This document shows, piece after piece, positions 1 to 5,616 of a stretch of 5,616 nt of DNA. The notes beneath the pieces are model-generated. The model saw only the letters and a program-made list of their open reading frames with translations, was not told where the DNA came from and did not search any database. Origin of the DNA: Gemmatimonadota bacterium (lineage in GTDB: Bacteria; JAAXHH01). A program made the translations under genes and the position numbers. Positions within the stretch are counted from its first letter, which is position 1. Every line of letters starts with the position of its first letter. The DNA is taken from NCBI GenBank assembly GCA_026713285.1, contig JAPOOT010000277.1, forward strand, positions 1 through 5,616. The letters are read 5' to 3'.

Positions 1-284
1 GGCTGACCGGCATTTTCCTTGTTTTCTGGTATTTCGATCTGAGTTTCGACCGCGGCGCCTATCTCGGCACCGTCTTCATGATCGGCATCGTGGTCAACAA
101 CGCGATCCTGGTCGTGGGGCTCACGCCACTGCTCATCACCGGACATCCCTCCACGCGGGATCTCTGGACCAGCCTGTCCTACACCGGCCTCAGCGGCCCT
201 GCAATTTCCACGGTTCTCGTCCTGTTCGTAACCCCCGCGCTCTACCGCCTGATCGCACCTGGAGATCGCCAGAATCGAGCCTGA
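1..284 (+). CDS. RND-superfamily efflux transporter, C-terminal fragment (5' end outside the window; possible internal deletion)
   Basis: The frame is open from base 3 and ends at a TGA at 282-284, giving about 93 residues; the gene start lies left of the window. The peptide shows the end of an RND inner-membrane pump: a hydrophobic helix (LTGIFLVFWYF), then GTVFMIGIVVNNAILVV, the TM10 signature comparable to 'GLSAKNAILIVEFA' of AcrB, and finally STVLVLFVTPALYRLI, the last helix, comparable to AcrB 'ATVLAIFFVPVFF'. Family members export drugs, metals or lipids by proton antiport with a periplasmic adaptor and outer-membrane channel. Those partners are not visible here and the substrate cannot be inferred. 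Oddly, the cytoplasmic loop and the 'RLRPILMT' segment that normally follow NNAIL are absent, and NNAILVV runs directly into GLTPLLITG. This may be an in-frame deletion, so the gene could be non-functional. Family assignment is confident; functional status is not. Confidence 0.85.
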   Translation, partial: LTGIFLVFWYFDLSFDRGAYLGTVFMIGIVVNNAILVVGLTPLLITGHPSTRDLWTSLSYTGLSGPAISTVLVLFVTPALYRLIAPGDRQNRA

Positions 285-397
285 TGCCGCGACCACTTGT
301 AAACTCAGCCAGGCGTACAGGCTGATTGCCGGCCGTCCTGCGCATCAGAAAATCAAACGTAACGATCCTGTAACGGGATCGGGCGCATCAGTACCCC
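285..397. other. Convergent intergenic spacer
   Basis: These 113 bases lie between the stops of the rightward RND gene and the leftward gene A. They contain the hairpin described separately and a 9-base direct repeat, GCGCATCAG, at 340-348 and 383-391, on either side of that hairpin. I see no coding frame, promoter or RNA gene here, and no strong terminator in the orientation of the RND gene. Confidence 0.6.
350..381 (-). terminator. Probable Rho-independent terminator of the minus-strand TPR/GWxTD gene pair
   Basis: On the minus strand, 16 bases past the TGA of gene A, a perfect 6-bp stem (CGATCC/GGATCG, arms 376-381 and 363-368) encloses a 7-base loop. It is followed by the T-rich stretch TTACGTTTGATTTT. 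Position and polarity fit termination of the leftward operon. The stem is short and the T-run is interrupted, so efficiency may be modest. On the plus strand no T-run follows, so it is unlikely to serve the convergent RND gene. Confidence 0.45.
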
Positions 398-2770
398 TCA
401 TCCCCGGACTACGATGAATTCTACCGTCTTCATGTCCTTTCCACCGGTGAGGAGATCTGTGACGGTCAGCGTAAGGGTGTAGGTTCCCGGATCCAGGTCC
501 TTCGTTTCGATCGACGTGTATTTGAAGTCGTCCACCGACGTGCCCCCGTCTTCGAAGGTCGTGTAGGTCGTTTGGTCCTCGGATCTCTGGCCGACCAGTC
601 TCCCCAGGTTGGTCAGGAGCCTGAATACGAAGTTCCGTCTGGGTTCACTGGCGGCAATCTCCAGCTCCGTACGAAAGCTCGTCCGGCCTTCGGCATTCCG
701 TTCCAGGTTGTAGATCTCGTAGTAGAAGAACACCGGCGTCGCGTGGGAATAGATGCGTGCCGGGTGAGGGGTAATGGAAAGCCCGTTGCGAACGAGCAGT
801 CCCGTTCCATCGGTGGGAACGATGGATGCGGCGAGCTTTATGTCGCTCAGCAGCATCTGATTGGCGCTGTAATCCGAAATATGAAGCGGCGACGTGAAGA
901 TGCCGTACTTCTGCGAAATCGAATCCCGCAGGGAAACCGCGGACCGGTACTCCCCGGGCCGCGCGCTGAACCGGAACGCACCTGTACTGAGTTGCAGATT
1001 TTCCTGCTCGGACACGGGGCGGCGAAGAGGTCCCATCTTGAAAGGCAACCCCTGAACGAAGTTGAAGTCCATGTCCTGGAGAGCGAGGCGCCCGGACAGC
1101 CAGGTCCGTTCTCCAAGACCGTCTTCCACGTTGCCAAGCTGGACCGAGGGAACGCTGTAGGCCACTTCCACCTCCGCCCCGCCATCGGAGCCCTTGAATG
1201 ACGCGAGGTAGTATACGAAGTTGAGCGGATCTCCGCCGTAGTCGTGGCGATGGAATTCGGACACCTTTCTGACCAATTCCTCCACCTGTTTTCGCGGCGT
1301 ATTCAGGAAGTTGTACGCCAGTCGGTCCGTCGTGCCGAAATTGTCCGCCAGGTCAGGCAGGTCAATCACCTGGAGCGGGTAGTCGAAGACCTGTGAATTA
1401 CGCTGGTCGGTGAAGAATATCTCCAGGCCAAAGGGGACGTAAACCCAGCTTTCCGTCGGGAAAGCGACCGACTTGGTCTCGCGTCCGGCCCGCGCGCTGA
1501 ATTCGCCGAAATCCTGGATCGGAGCCCCGGTGCTGACTTGCATATCGAGTCGCTGCCGACTGAGTTCCCGGATCATGTCCACGTCCCGGATCCCCGTCGG
1601 GAAAATCGCCTGGACCACGTCCTCCCCGGATTTCAGGATGAACTGTTGACGGTCGTCCGGATGACCGAACCGGACATAGATCTCGCCTCGGCGGTCCCAG
1701 GGATCCTTGCCCCCTGAAAACTGCAGCCTGGAATAGATCATCCGCCGGTAGTGTTCCACCAGCCGTTCGTTGATGCGCGTGGTGGGATCCGGATCGCGGG
1801 CTGCCCAGTAAGTCCGCCACAACGCTGTCCTTTCCTGTTCCGACGCTTCGCGAAAGGCTTCGGCTTCCTTCGAGGATGCCACCAGGGAGAGATCCTTTAA
1901 CTCGGCCGCTTCTTCGGGATAGGTTTCCGACAGGACCGCGACGTATCGCCGCATGGCCAGGTACGCTCGTTCGTGCTGGTCCAGGGTATGGTAGTGGTAG
2001 GCTTCGAGCTGTCCTGTAAGTCCTTCGATAAGGGGGTTGACGTCCGAACCCTGTGCCGTGGCGACCTGCTGCAGCAGCAGGTAGCCCTGCAGGTAGTCCT
2101 TCACCTTTATGGCACAGATGGCCAGGCGTTTGACCGCTTCGTCATGTCCTGGATTTACGGACGCCTGCTTGAAATACCAGTCAATCGCGGCTGCCGGATC
2201 GTTTCTGACCTCTTCGATGTCGTATCCCAATTGAAAGAAAGCGTCGGGATGCATCGGGTTCAACTCGATGGCGCGCCGATAGGACGCGTCCCGGATCCGG
2301 GATTCCCGCTCGGCCGTCCCGGGCCGGAAAAACGACAGCCTGATCTTTCCATAGGTGCGCCCGCGATAGTAGTATACGTCCGCGTTGTCCGGGGCCAACT
2401 TCTCGGCCTCGTCCAGGACCTTCCGCGCTTCTTTGTTCTTGTCTTTGAGCAGGTAGACCCGTGCAAGCTGTATGAGGTTTTCCGGGGAAGCGCCGTCGGC
2501 CCTCAGCGCTTCCTTGACGGCGCGCTCGGCCTCGTCATACCGTTCCAGCCGGTCGAGCGCGCGACTCAGCCACAGCAAGGCCTGCGGCGATCCGGGTTGC
2601 CGTTCGAGCAGGCCTCTCAGCGTGGACTCCGCCCGCCGGTATTCGCCTTCGCCATACAGTGTCCTTGCCCGATCCATGAGGGATTCCGCTTCCTGGGCGG
2701 CGACGGGCGGCAACCACGTTACGTGCAGCAGCAGGACAATCAGGGGGGGAAGAATGCTCAAGCTGGACAT
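398..2770 (-). CDS. Exported TPR-repeat protein with divergent GWxTD domain (protein A, 790 aa)
   Basis: The 790-residue product begins with a hydrophobic export signal (about 5-20) and a likely signal-peptidase site after VAA at 23-25. The signal has no Lys or Arg before its core. About seven TPR units fill residues 27-285; the fourth has an insertion (about 143-158). The GWxTD-type domain follows (about 311-466): RDPDP at 325-329, NERLVEHYRR at 334-343, PWDRRGEIYVRFGHPDD at 357-373, ESWVY at 440-444, and an FFTDQ...YPLQV strand pair. The C-terminus is beta-rich, with LLSDIKLA at 640-647, RNGLSITPHPARIY at 661-674, FYYEIYNL at 682-689, and a final Ig-like strand set ending in FIVVRG. The ATG is fixed: an in-frame TAA lies 14 codons upstream, with no other usual start codon between, and AAGGA sits 9 bases before it. 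It is the second gene of the pair, 39 bases after paralogue B. TPRs suggest partner binding in the envelope; the GWxTD function is unknown to me. Confidence 0.93.
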   Translation of the reverse strand: MSSLSILPPLIVLLLHVTWLPPVAAQEAESLMDRARTLYGEGEYRRAESTLRGLLERQPGSPQALLWLSRALDRLERYDEAERAVKEALRADGASPENLIQLARVYLLKDKNKEARKVLDEAEKLAPDNADVYYYRGRTYGKIRLSFFRPGTAERESRIRDASYRRAIELNPMHPDAFFQLGYDIEEVRNDPAAAIDWYFKQASVNPGHDEAVKRLAICAIKVKDYLQGYLLLQQVATAQGSDVNPLIEGLTGQLEAYHYHTLDQHERAYLAMRRYVAVLSETYPEEAAELKDLSLVASSKEAEAFREASEQERTALWRTYWAARDPDPTTRINERLVEHYRRMIYSRLQFSGGKDPWDRRGEIYVRFGHPDDRQQFILKSGEDVVQAIFPTGIRDVDMIRELSRQRLDMQVSTGAPIQDFGEFSARAGRETKSVAFPTESWVYVPFGLEIFFTDQRNSQVFDYPLQVIDLPDLADNFGTTDRLAYNFLNTPRKQVEELVRKVSEFHRHDYGGDPLNFVYYLASFKGSDGGAEVEVAYSVPSVQLGNVEDGLGERTWLSGRLALQDMDFNFVQGLPFKMGPLRRPVSEQENLQLSTGAFRFSARPGEYRSAVSLRDSISQKYGIFTSPLHISDYSANQMLLSDIKLAASIVPTDGTGLLVRNGLSITPHPARIYSHATPVFFYYEIYNLERNAEGRTSFRTELEIAASEPRRNFVFRLLTNLGRLVGQRSEDQTTYTTFEDGGTSVDDFKYTSIETKDLDPGTYTLTLTVTDLLTGGKDMKTVEFIVVRG

Positions 2771-2779
2771 GTTGCGCCG

Positions 2780-2784
2780 TCCTT
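2780..2784 (-). promoter_or_regulatory. Shine-Dalgarno site of protein A
   Basis: AAGGA on the minus strand lies 9 bases upstream of the ATG at 2770, inside the 39-base spacer between the two paralogues. It supports independent translation initiation of A within a shared transcript. No separate promoter is apparent in so short a gap. Confidence 0.7.
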
Positions 2785-2809
2785 GAAGCGCGCGGATGAA
2801 GACGGAGTG

Positions 2810-5323
2810 TTATTCCGAGCGCGCCTCGAATTTCGCAACCCGGTCATTGGTCACGACGAAGACTTTCGTCCGTGTGGCGGTTTGTCCGGAATGCAGGTCC
2901 CGAACACGAACCGTCATTTCGTAGGCGCCGGTGGGTGTCGCGCCCGTATCTATGGAGGTGTAACTGTACTCGTCCGGACGGTTTCCTTCGTTTTCGAATA
3001 CCATGAGCACGGACTGTTCGTTGTCCGAACGCCGCACCAGCCGGTCTATACCCTTCAGAAAACGCCAGAAGATGTTCTGCGGCCGGTCCTTGTTCTTGAC
3101 TTCCAGCTCCACCCGGTACGCCGTTCGCCCGGATTCCGCCTGGGTAAGGTTGTATATCTCGTAGTAGAAGTGAACGGGATCGCTGCGCTGGTACATGCGC
3201 GCCGGATTCGGTACGATTTCAAGCCCGTTGCGTATGAAGGGGCCGTGGATCGAGTCGACCGGCGCGATGGACACCGCCAGTTTGATATCGCTCATCATCA
3301 GCGCTTCGCCGTCATATTCCGGAACGGCGTACGCCTGTTCGAATATACCGATACGCCGGGTGGCCTCGTCCTGCACCTCTATGGCGGCGCGGTAGCTGCC
3401 GGGCGGCGCTTCCATCTCCATCATGCCCATGTGCAGTTCGATTCCCGCGTCCCTTCCGGACACCGATACAAGCGGCCGAGCAATGGGTCCGATACGCCTG
3501 GAGGTCTGGGCTACGCGGTTGTACTCGTCATCCTGAAACACCACGTGTCCGTCGAACCAGGTGCGCGCTCCCCGCCCGTCATTCACCGTTTCCAGTTGTT
3601 CGGCCGGGACCATGTAGGCGATTTCCACTTCGGCCAGGTCGCCGTCCCCCTTGTAGGACACGATGTCATACATTAACCGCAGCGGAACGCCGCCGTAGTC
3701 GAAGGCGTAAGATTCCGGCGTCTTCTTGATCAGTTCGGCCGCGAGGCGCCTGGGGTGATAGTTGTCCTGGACGACGGCTTCGGCGATGTTCGTCTCGTGC
3801 ACCTGCAGCGGATAGTCATACTTGCCCACCCCTACCTGGTCGACGAAAAACAACTCGAGATCGTGCTCGAGGTATACCCAGCTTTCGGCGAGGAAGCCAA
3901 GGGCCTGCGTTTTCGCGGACTTGGGCGGAAAGTAGTTGAAGCTTGAAACGCGCTGCTCCTCCAGTTCGGGCAGGTAATTTCCCGCTTCGGGATCGCGGGT
4001 ATTGCGCAATGCCGGATCACTCCACTCGGAACCGGCGTTGTCGACCTTCAGACGGTATCTCCACATGAAGTTGCGCTCCCGGATCGCATCGATACGGGCG
4101 TCCCCGGTCGGCTGGTAGTTCTTCAGGGCATTCTCGCCGGTCTGCATGATGAAATGCTGCTGATCGTCGGGTTCCCCGTAACGAATGTAGATTCCGCCGC
4201 GGCGATCCCATGGCTGCTGCCCCGCCGAGAAATGCTCCCGCGCATGCATGACCCGCCGGTAGTGTTCCACCAGCCGTTCGTTCACGGCGGTGGCCGGCTT
4301 CGGATCGCGGGCCGCCCAGAACCTGCGCCTGAATTCCGCTTTGTCTTCCTGCGTTTCCAAAGCCCGGTATTGCCGGTATTCCTCCTCCGACGCCACGTAG
4401 GCCAGGTCCATGTAGTGTACGCGTACCTCCGGCTCCGCCTTCGCAAGGAATTCCTCGTAGGCCTGATCCGCTTCGGCAAACCGGTTCTGGGACTGCAGCA
4501 TCGTGGCCTTGAGTTTGTTGATCAACGTGTGGACATAGTCCGGCACGTCGCCGCCATGGACTTCGACCACCTGCATCAGCAGATCGATGCCTTGCTGATA
4601 CTGCTTGAGCAGGTAACTGCATCTCTCCAGGTGATAAAGCGCATCCCGGTGATCGGGCTTTACCATGAGCTGCCGGTAGAACAAGGCCAGCGCCTTCTTG
4701 TAATCCCGTGAAGGGTTTTCGTAGGACAGTCCCAACCGGTAGTAGGCGTCCGGGTGCAGCGGATTCGCCGCCGCCGCCTGGCCGAAGGACCTGCGGGCCT
4801 GCAGGACGTAAAGCGGAGCCGCGGGATCCCGCTTGCTCTGCGTCAGGTACGCGATCCCGAGAAAGTAGTGCACCTCGGAGTGCGCCGGATCGTATCGGAG
4901 GGCCTGCTTAAAGCTTTTGCGCGCGTCGACCATGCGGTTCTTCATGCGCATGTACGTCCGGCCCAGCGCAAAGTGCACATCCGGGTTCTTCCGCTCGTGC
5001 CGAACGGCGATTCGCAGTTGTTTCGCCGCTTCCCTGTCGTCGCCCAGTTCATAATGGGCGACACCCAGCCAGTAACGGGCTTCCCCTGACCTGCTCTTCA
5101 GGCGCACCGCTTCCTCGAAGACCCCTTTCGCTTCCTCGAATTTCTGCTGATCGTAGAGGGATATGCCTTCCGCGAGCAGTGCATCCAGGGTGTCGACAGG
5201 CCTGGATTCCGGCTGCGCGTCAGACATCATCGTGACTGCCGTGGAACTCAGCAGGCAGCAGGCCAGGAGGATTCCGGCGAGGATGGTACGACACCGGTGC
5301 GGTCGCGAAGACTGGGCGGACAT
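2810..5323 (-). CDS. Exported TPR-repeat protein with divergent GWxTD domain (protein B, 837 aa)
   Basis: I place the start at the ATG at 5323. It directly precedes a basic n-region (R7, R10, R12) and hydrophobic core (13-30), whereas the 89 in-frame residues before it look non-coding and overlap a promoter. Cleavage could follow SDA (34-36); alternatively LLAC at 19-22 is an imperfect lipobox, so B may be a lipoprotein. About seven TPR units span 45-295, the fourth with an insertion (about 162-173). The GWxTD-type domain follows (about 325-507): FWAARDPKP at 335-343, NERLVEHYRR at 348-357, PWDRRGGIYIRYGEPDD at 371-387, ESWVY at 480-484, LELFFVDQ...YPLQV at 489-508. Two beta-rich modules end the protein, with MMSDIKLA (676-683), RNGLEIVPNPARMY (698-711), FYYEIYNL (719-726) and YTSIDTG (788-794). 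B is the first gene of the pair and clearly paralogous to A along its whole length. Envelope location is inferred; biochemical activity is unknown. No clear Shine-Dalgarno precedes the ATG. Confidence 0.92.
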   Translation of the reverse strand: MSAQSSRPHRCRTILAGILLACCLLSSTAVTMMSDAQPESRPVDTLDALLAEGISLYDQQKFEEAKGVFEEAVRLKSRSGEARYWLGVAHYELGDDREAAKQLRIAVRHERKNPDVHFALGRTYMRMKNRMVDARKSFKQALRYDPAHSEVHYFLGIAYLTQSKRDPAAPLYVLQARRSFGQAAAANPLHPDAYYRLGLSYENPSRDYKKALALFYRQLMVKPDHRDALYHLERCSYLLKQYQQGIDLLMQVVEVHGGDVPDYVHTLINKLKATMLQSQNRFAEADQAYEEFLAKAEPEVRVHYMDLAYVASEEEYRQYRALETQEDKAEFRRRFWAARDPKPATAVNERLVEHYRRVMHAREHFSAGQQPWDRRGGIYIRYGEPDDQQHFIMQTGENALKNYQPTGDARIDAIRERNFMWRYRLKVDNAGSEWSDPALRNTRDPEAGNYLPELEEQRVSSFNYFPPKSAKTQALGFLAESWVYLEHDLELFFVDQVGVGKYDYPLQVHETNIAEAVVQDNYHPRRLAAELIKKTPESYAFDYGGVPLRLMYDIVSYKGDGDLAEVEIAYMVPAEQLETVNDGRGARTWFDGHVVFQDDEYNRVAQTSRRIGPIARPLVSVSGRDAGIELHMGMMEMEAPPGSYRAAIEVQDEATRRIGIFEQAYAVPEYDGEALMMSDIKLAVSIAPVDSIHGPFIRNGLEIVPNPARMYQRSDPVHFYYEIYNLTQAESGRTAYRVELEVKNKDRPQNIFWRFLKGIDRLVRRSDNEQSVLMVFENEGNRPDEYSYTSIDTGATPTGAYEMTVRVRDLHSGQTATRTKVFVVTNDRVAKFEARSE

Positions 5324-5370
5324 AGGACCAGGGCGGGATCGGTTTGGTTGGTTGACAAGCCGTTCCTGGT

Positions 5371-5400
5371 TGAATGGGAAACGGAAGGCCTGTCCATTCA
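5371..5400 (-). repeat. Inverted repeat at the start of the predicted leader of gene B
   Basis: TGAATGG (5371-5377) and CCATTCA (5394-5400) are perfect 7-base complements around a 16-base spacer, just inside the predicted transcript start. A second pair, ACCAGG (5327-5332) and CCTGGT (5365-5370), abuts it and ends 3 bases before the ATG of B. Together the leader could fold as two consecutive stems, the second ending close to the start codon. Such short arms occur by chance, so a regulatory role is only a suggestion. Confidence 0.35.
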
Positions 5401-5408
5401 CTAAGTTA

Positions 5409-5437
5409 AATATCCCGGCTTCGGGGCGTACTGTCAA
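5409..5437 (-). promoter_or_regulatory. Predicted sigma70-type promoter for the B-A gene pair
   Basis: On the minus strand a perfect -35 hexamer TTGACA (5437-5432) is followed by a 17-base spacer and GATATT (5414-5409), a 4-of-6 match to TATAAT. Transcription would begin near 5402 and leave a leader of about 80 bases before the ATG of B. No other equally good promoter was seen upstream of B. The -35 overlaps the small inverted repeat TCAA-C-TTGA (5432-5440 region), which could be an operator but is short enough to be chance. Confidence 0.55.
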
Positions 5438-5529
5438 GTTGAAATACGGGACGAGACGCGGGACGGACGGCGGCCTGAACGACCCGCAACAGGCGAGCAT
5501 AGGGCGAGTCCCCGGAAGATGGGCCGATT

Positions 5530-5558
5530 CCGGCCAGGGGTGTTTCGGACCTGGCCGG
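5530..5558. repeat. Strong GC-rich inverted repeat (9-bp arms)
   Basis: CCGGCCAGG (5530-5538) and CCTGGCCGG (5550-5558) are perfect complements around an 11-base loop. No T-run follows on either strand, so it is not a classical intrinsic terminator. It sits about 95 bases upstream of the predicted -35 of the B-A promoter. It could end the transcript of a gene beyond the right edge, act as a binding site, or be a dispersed repeat; the sequence does not decide. Confidence 0.5.
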
Positions 5559-5566
5559 CGAAGGCG

Positions 5567-5614
5567 CGATCCGCGGATCGGCATCCTCACCGCTCGTGCT
5601 CGGATCGGCGTCCT
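5567..5614. repeat. 14-bp palindrome overlapping a 14-base direct repeat pair
   Basis: CGATCCGCGGATCG at 5567-5580 is a perfect 14-bp palindrome. Its right half begins a direct repeat: CGGATCGGCATCCT (5574-5587) recurs at 5601-5614 as CGGATCGGCGTCCT with one mismatch, at a 27-base period. The repeat runs to within two bases of the window edge, so further copies may lie outside. It may be part of a coding tail on the minus strand or non-coding. Confidence 0.4.
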
Positions 5615-5616
5615 TA

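Noticed and set aside
572..1201. 209-codon plus-strand open frame
   Set aside because: It lies wholly within gene A on the opposite strand, with no family features in the peptide; a shadow of GC-rich coding sequence.
1973..3676. 567-codon plus-strand open frame spanning parts of both GWxTD genes
   Set aside because: It is antisense to two clear protein genes and runs across their intergenic gap. Its product has no recognisable domain or signal and is explained by codon bias of the opposite strand.
4017..4622. 201-codon minus-strand open frame in another phase of gene B
   Set aside because: It overlaps gene B out of phase, and its peptide is low-complexity and unlike a folded protein, while the B frame carries all family motifs.
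4154..4711. 185-codon plus-strand open frame
   Set aside because: It is antisense to the TPR/GWxTD part of gene B, with no ribosome site or domain; treated as a shadow.
5352..5380. Plus-strand TTGACA as a divergent promoter
   Set aside because: No acceptable -10 lies at 16-18 bases, and there is no rightward gene for it to serve inside the window.
5324..5590. 89-residue N-terminal extension of protein B to an ATG at 5590
   Set aside because: The extension would bury the signal sequence internally, looks non-coding, and overlaps the predicted promoter. The ATG at 5323 puts the signal peptide at the N-terminus.
5519..5616. Plus-strand ATG frame running off the right edge
   Set aside because: No Shine-Dalgarno, and an Arg-rich peptide without protein-like composition; it crosses the hairpin and palindrome.

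Overview
The window is GC-rich bacterial chromosomal DNA with three genes arranged tail to tail. The left edge carries the 3' end of a plus-strand RND-superfamily transporter gene. A 113-base convergent gap follows. The rest is a minus-strand pair of large exported TPR proteins, read from right to left. The host is probably an uncultured bacterium from a lineage rich in GWxTD-domain proteins, such as Gemmatimonadota, Latescibacterota, Acidobacteriota or relatives. That placement rests on family distribution recalled from general knowledge, not on a search.

Layout: 1-284 (+) is the RND C-terminus, cut by the window edge. It appears to lack about 30-40 residues between the TM10 'NNAIL' motif and the TM11 'GL-PL' segment. 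285-397 is the convergent spacer and holds a likely minus-strand terminator hairpin. 398-2770 (-) is TPR/GWxTD protein A, 790 aa. 2771-2809 is a 39-base spacer with a clear Shine-Dalgarno for A. 2810-5323 (-) is TPR/GWxTD protein B, 837 aa, starting at the ATG that directly precedes its signal sequence. 5324-5616 is the upstream region. It holds a good sigma70-type promoter, a leader with two adjacent inverted repeats and, further out, a cluster of inverted, palindromic and direct repeats.

B and A are paralogues with the same plan: signal sequence, about seven TPR units, a divergent GWxTD domain in which the name motif is replaced by P-W-D-R-R-G, then two beta-rich modules. They are very probably co-transcribed (B then A), exported, and act in the cell envelope. 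Their biochemical role is unknown. I see no CRISPR array, tRNA, rRNA, transposase or defence module. The most unusual points are the tandem GWxTD pair with its altered signature and the apparent internal deletion in the RND gene.
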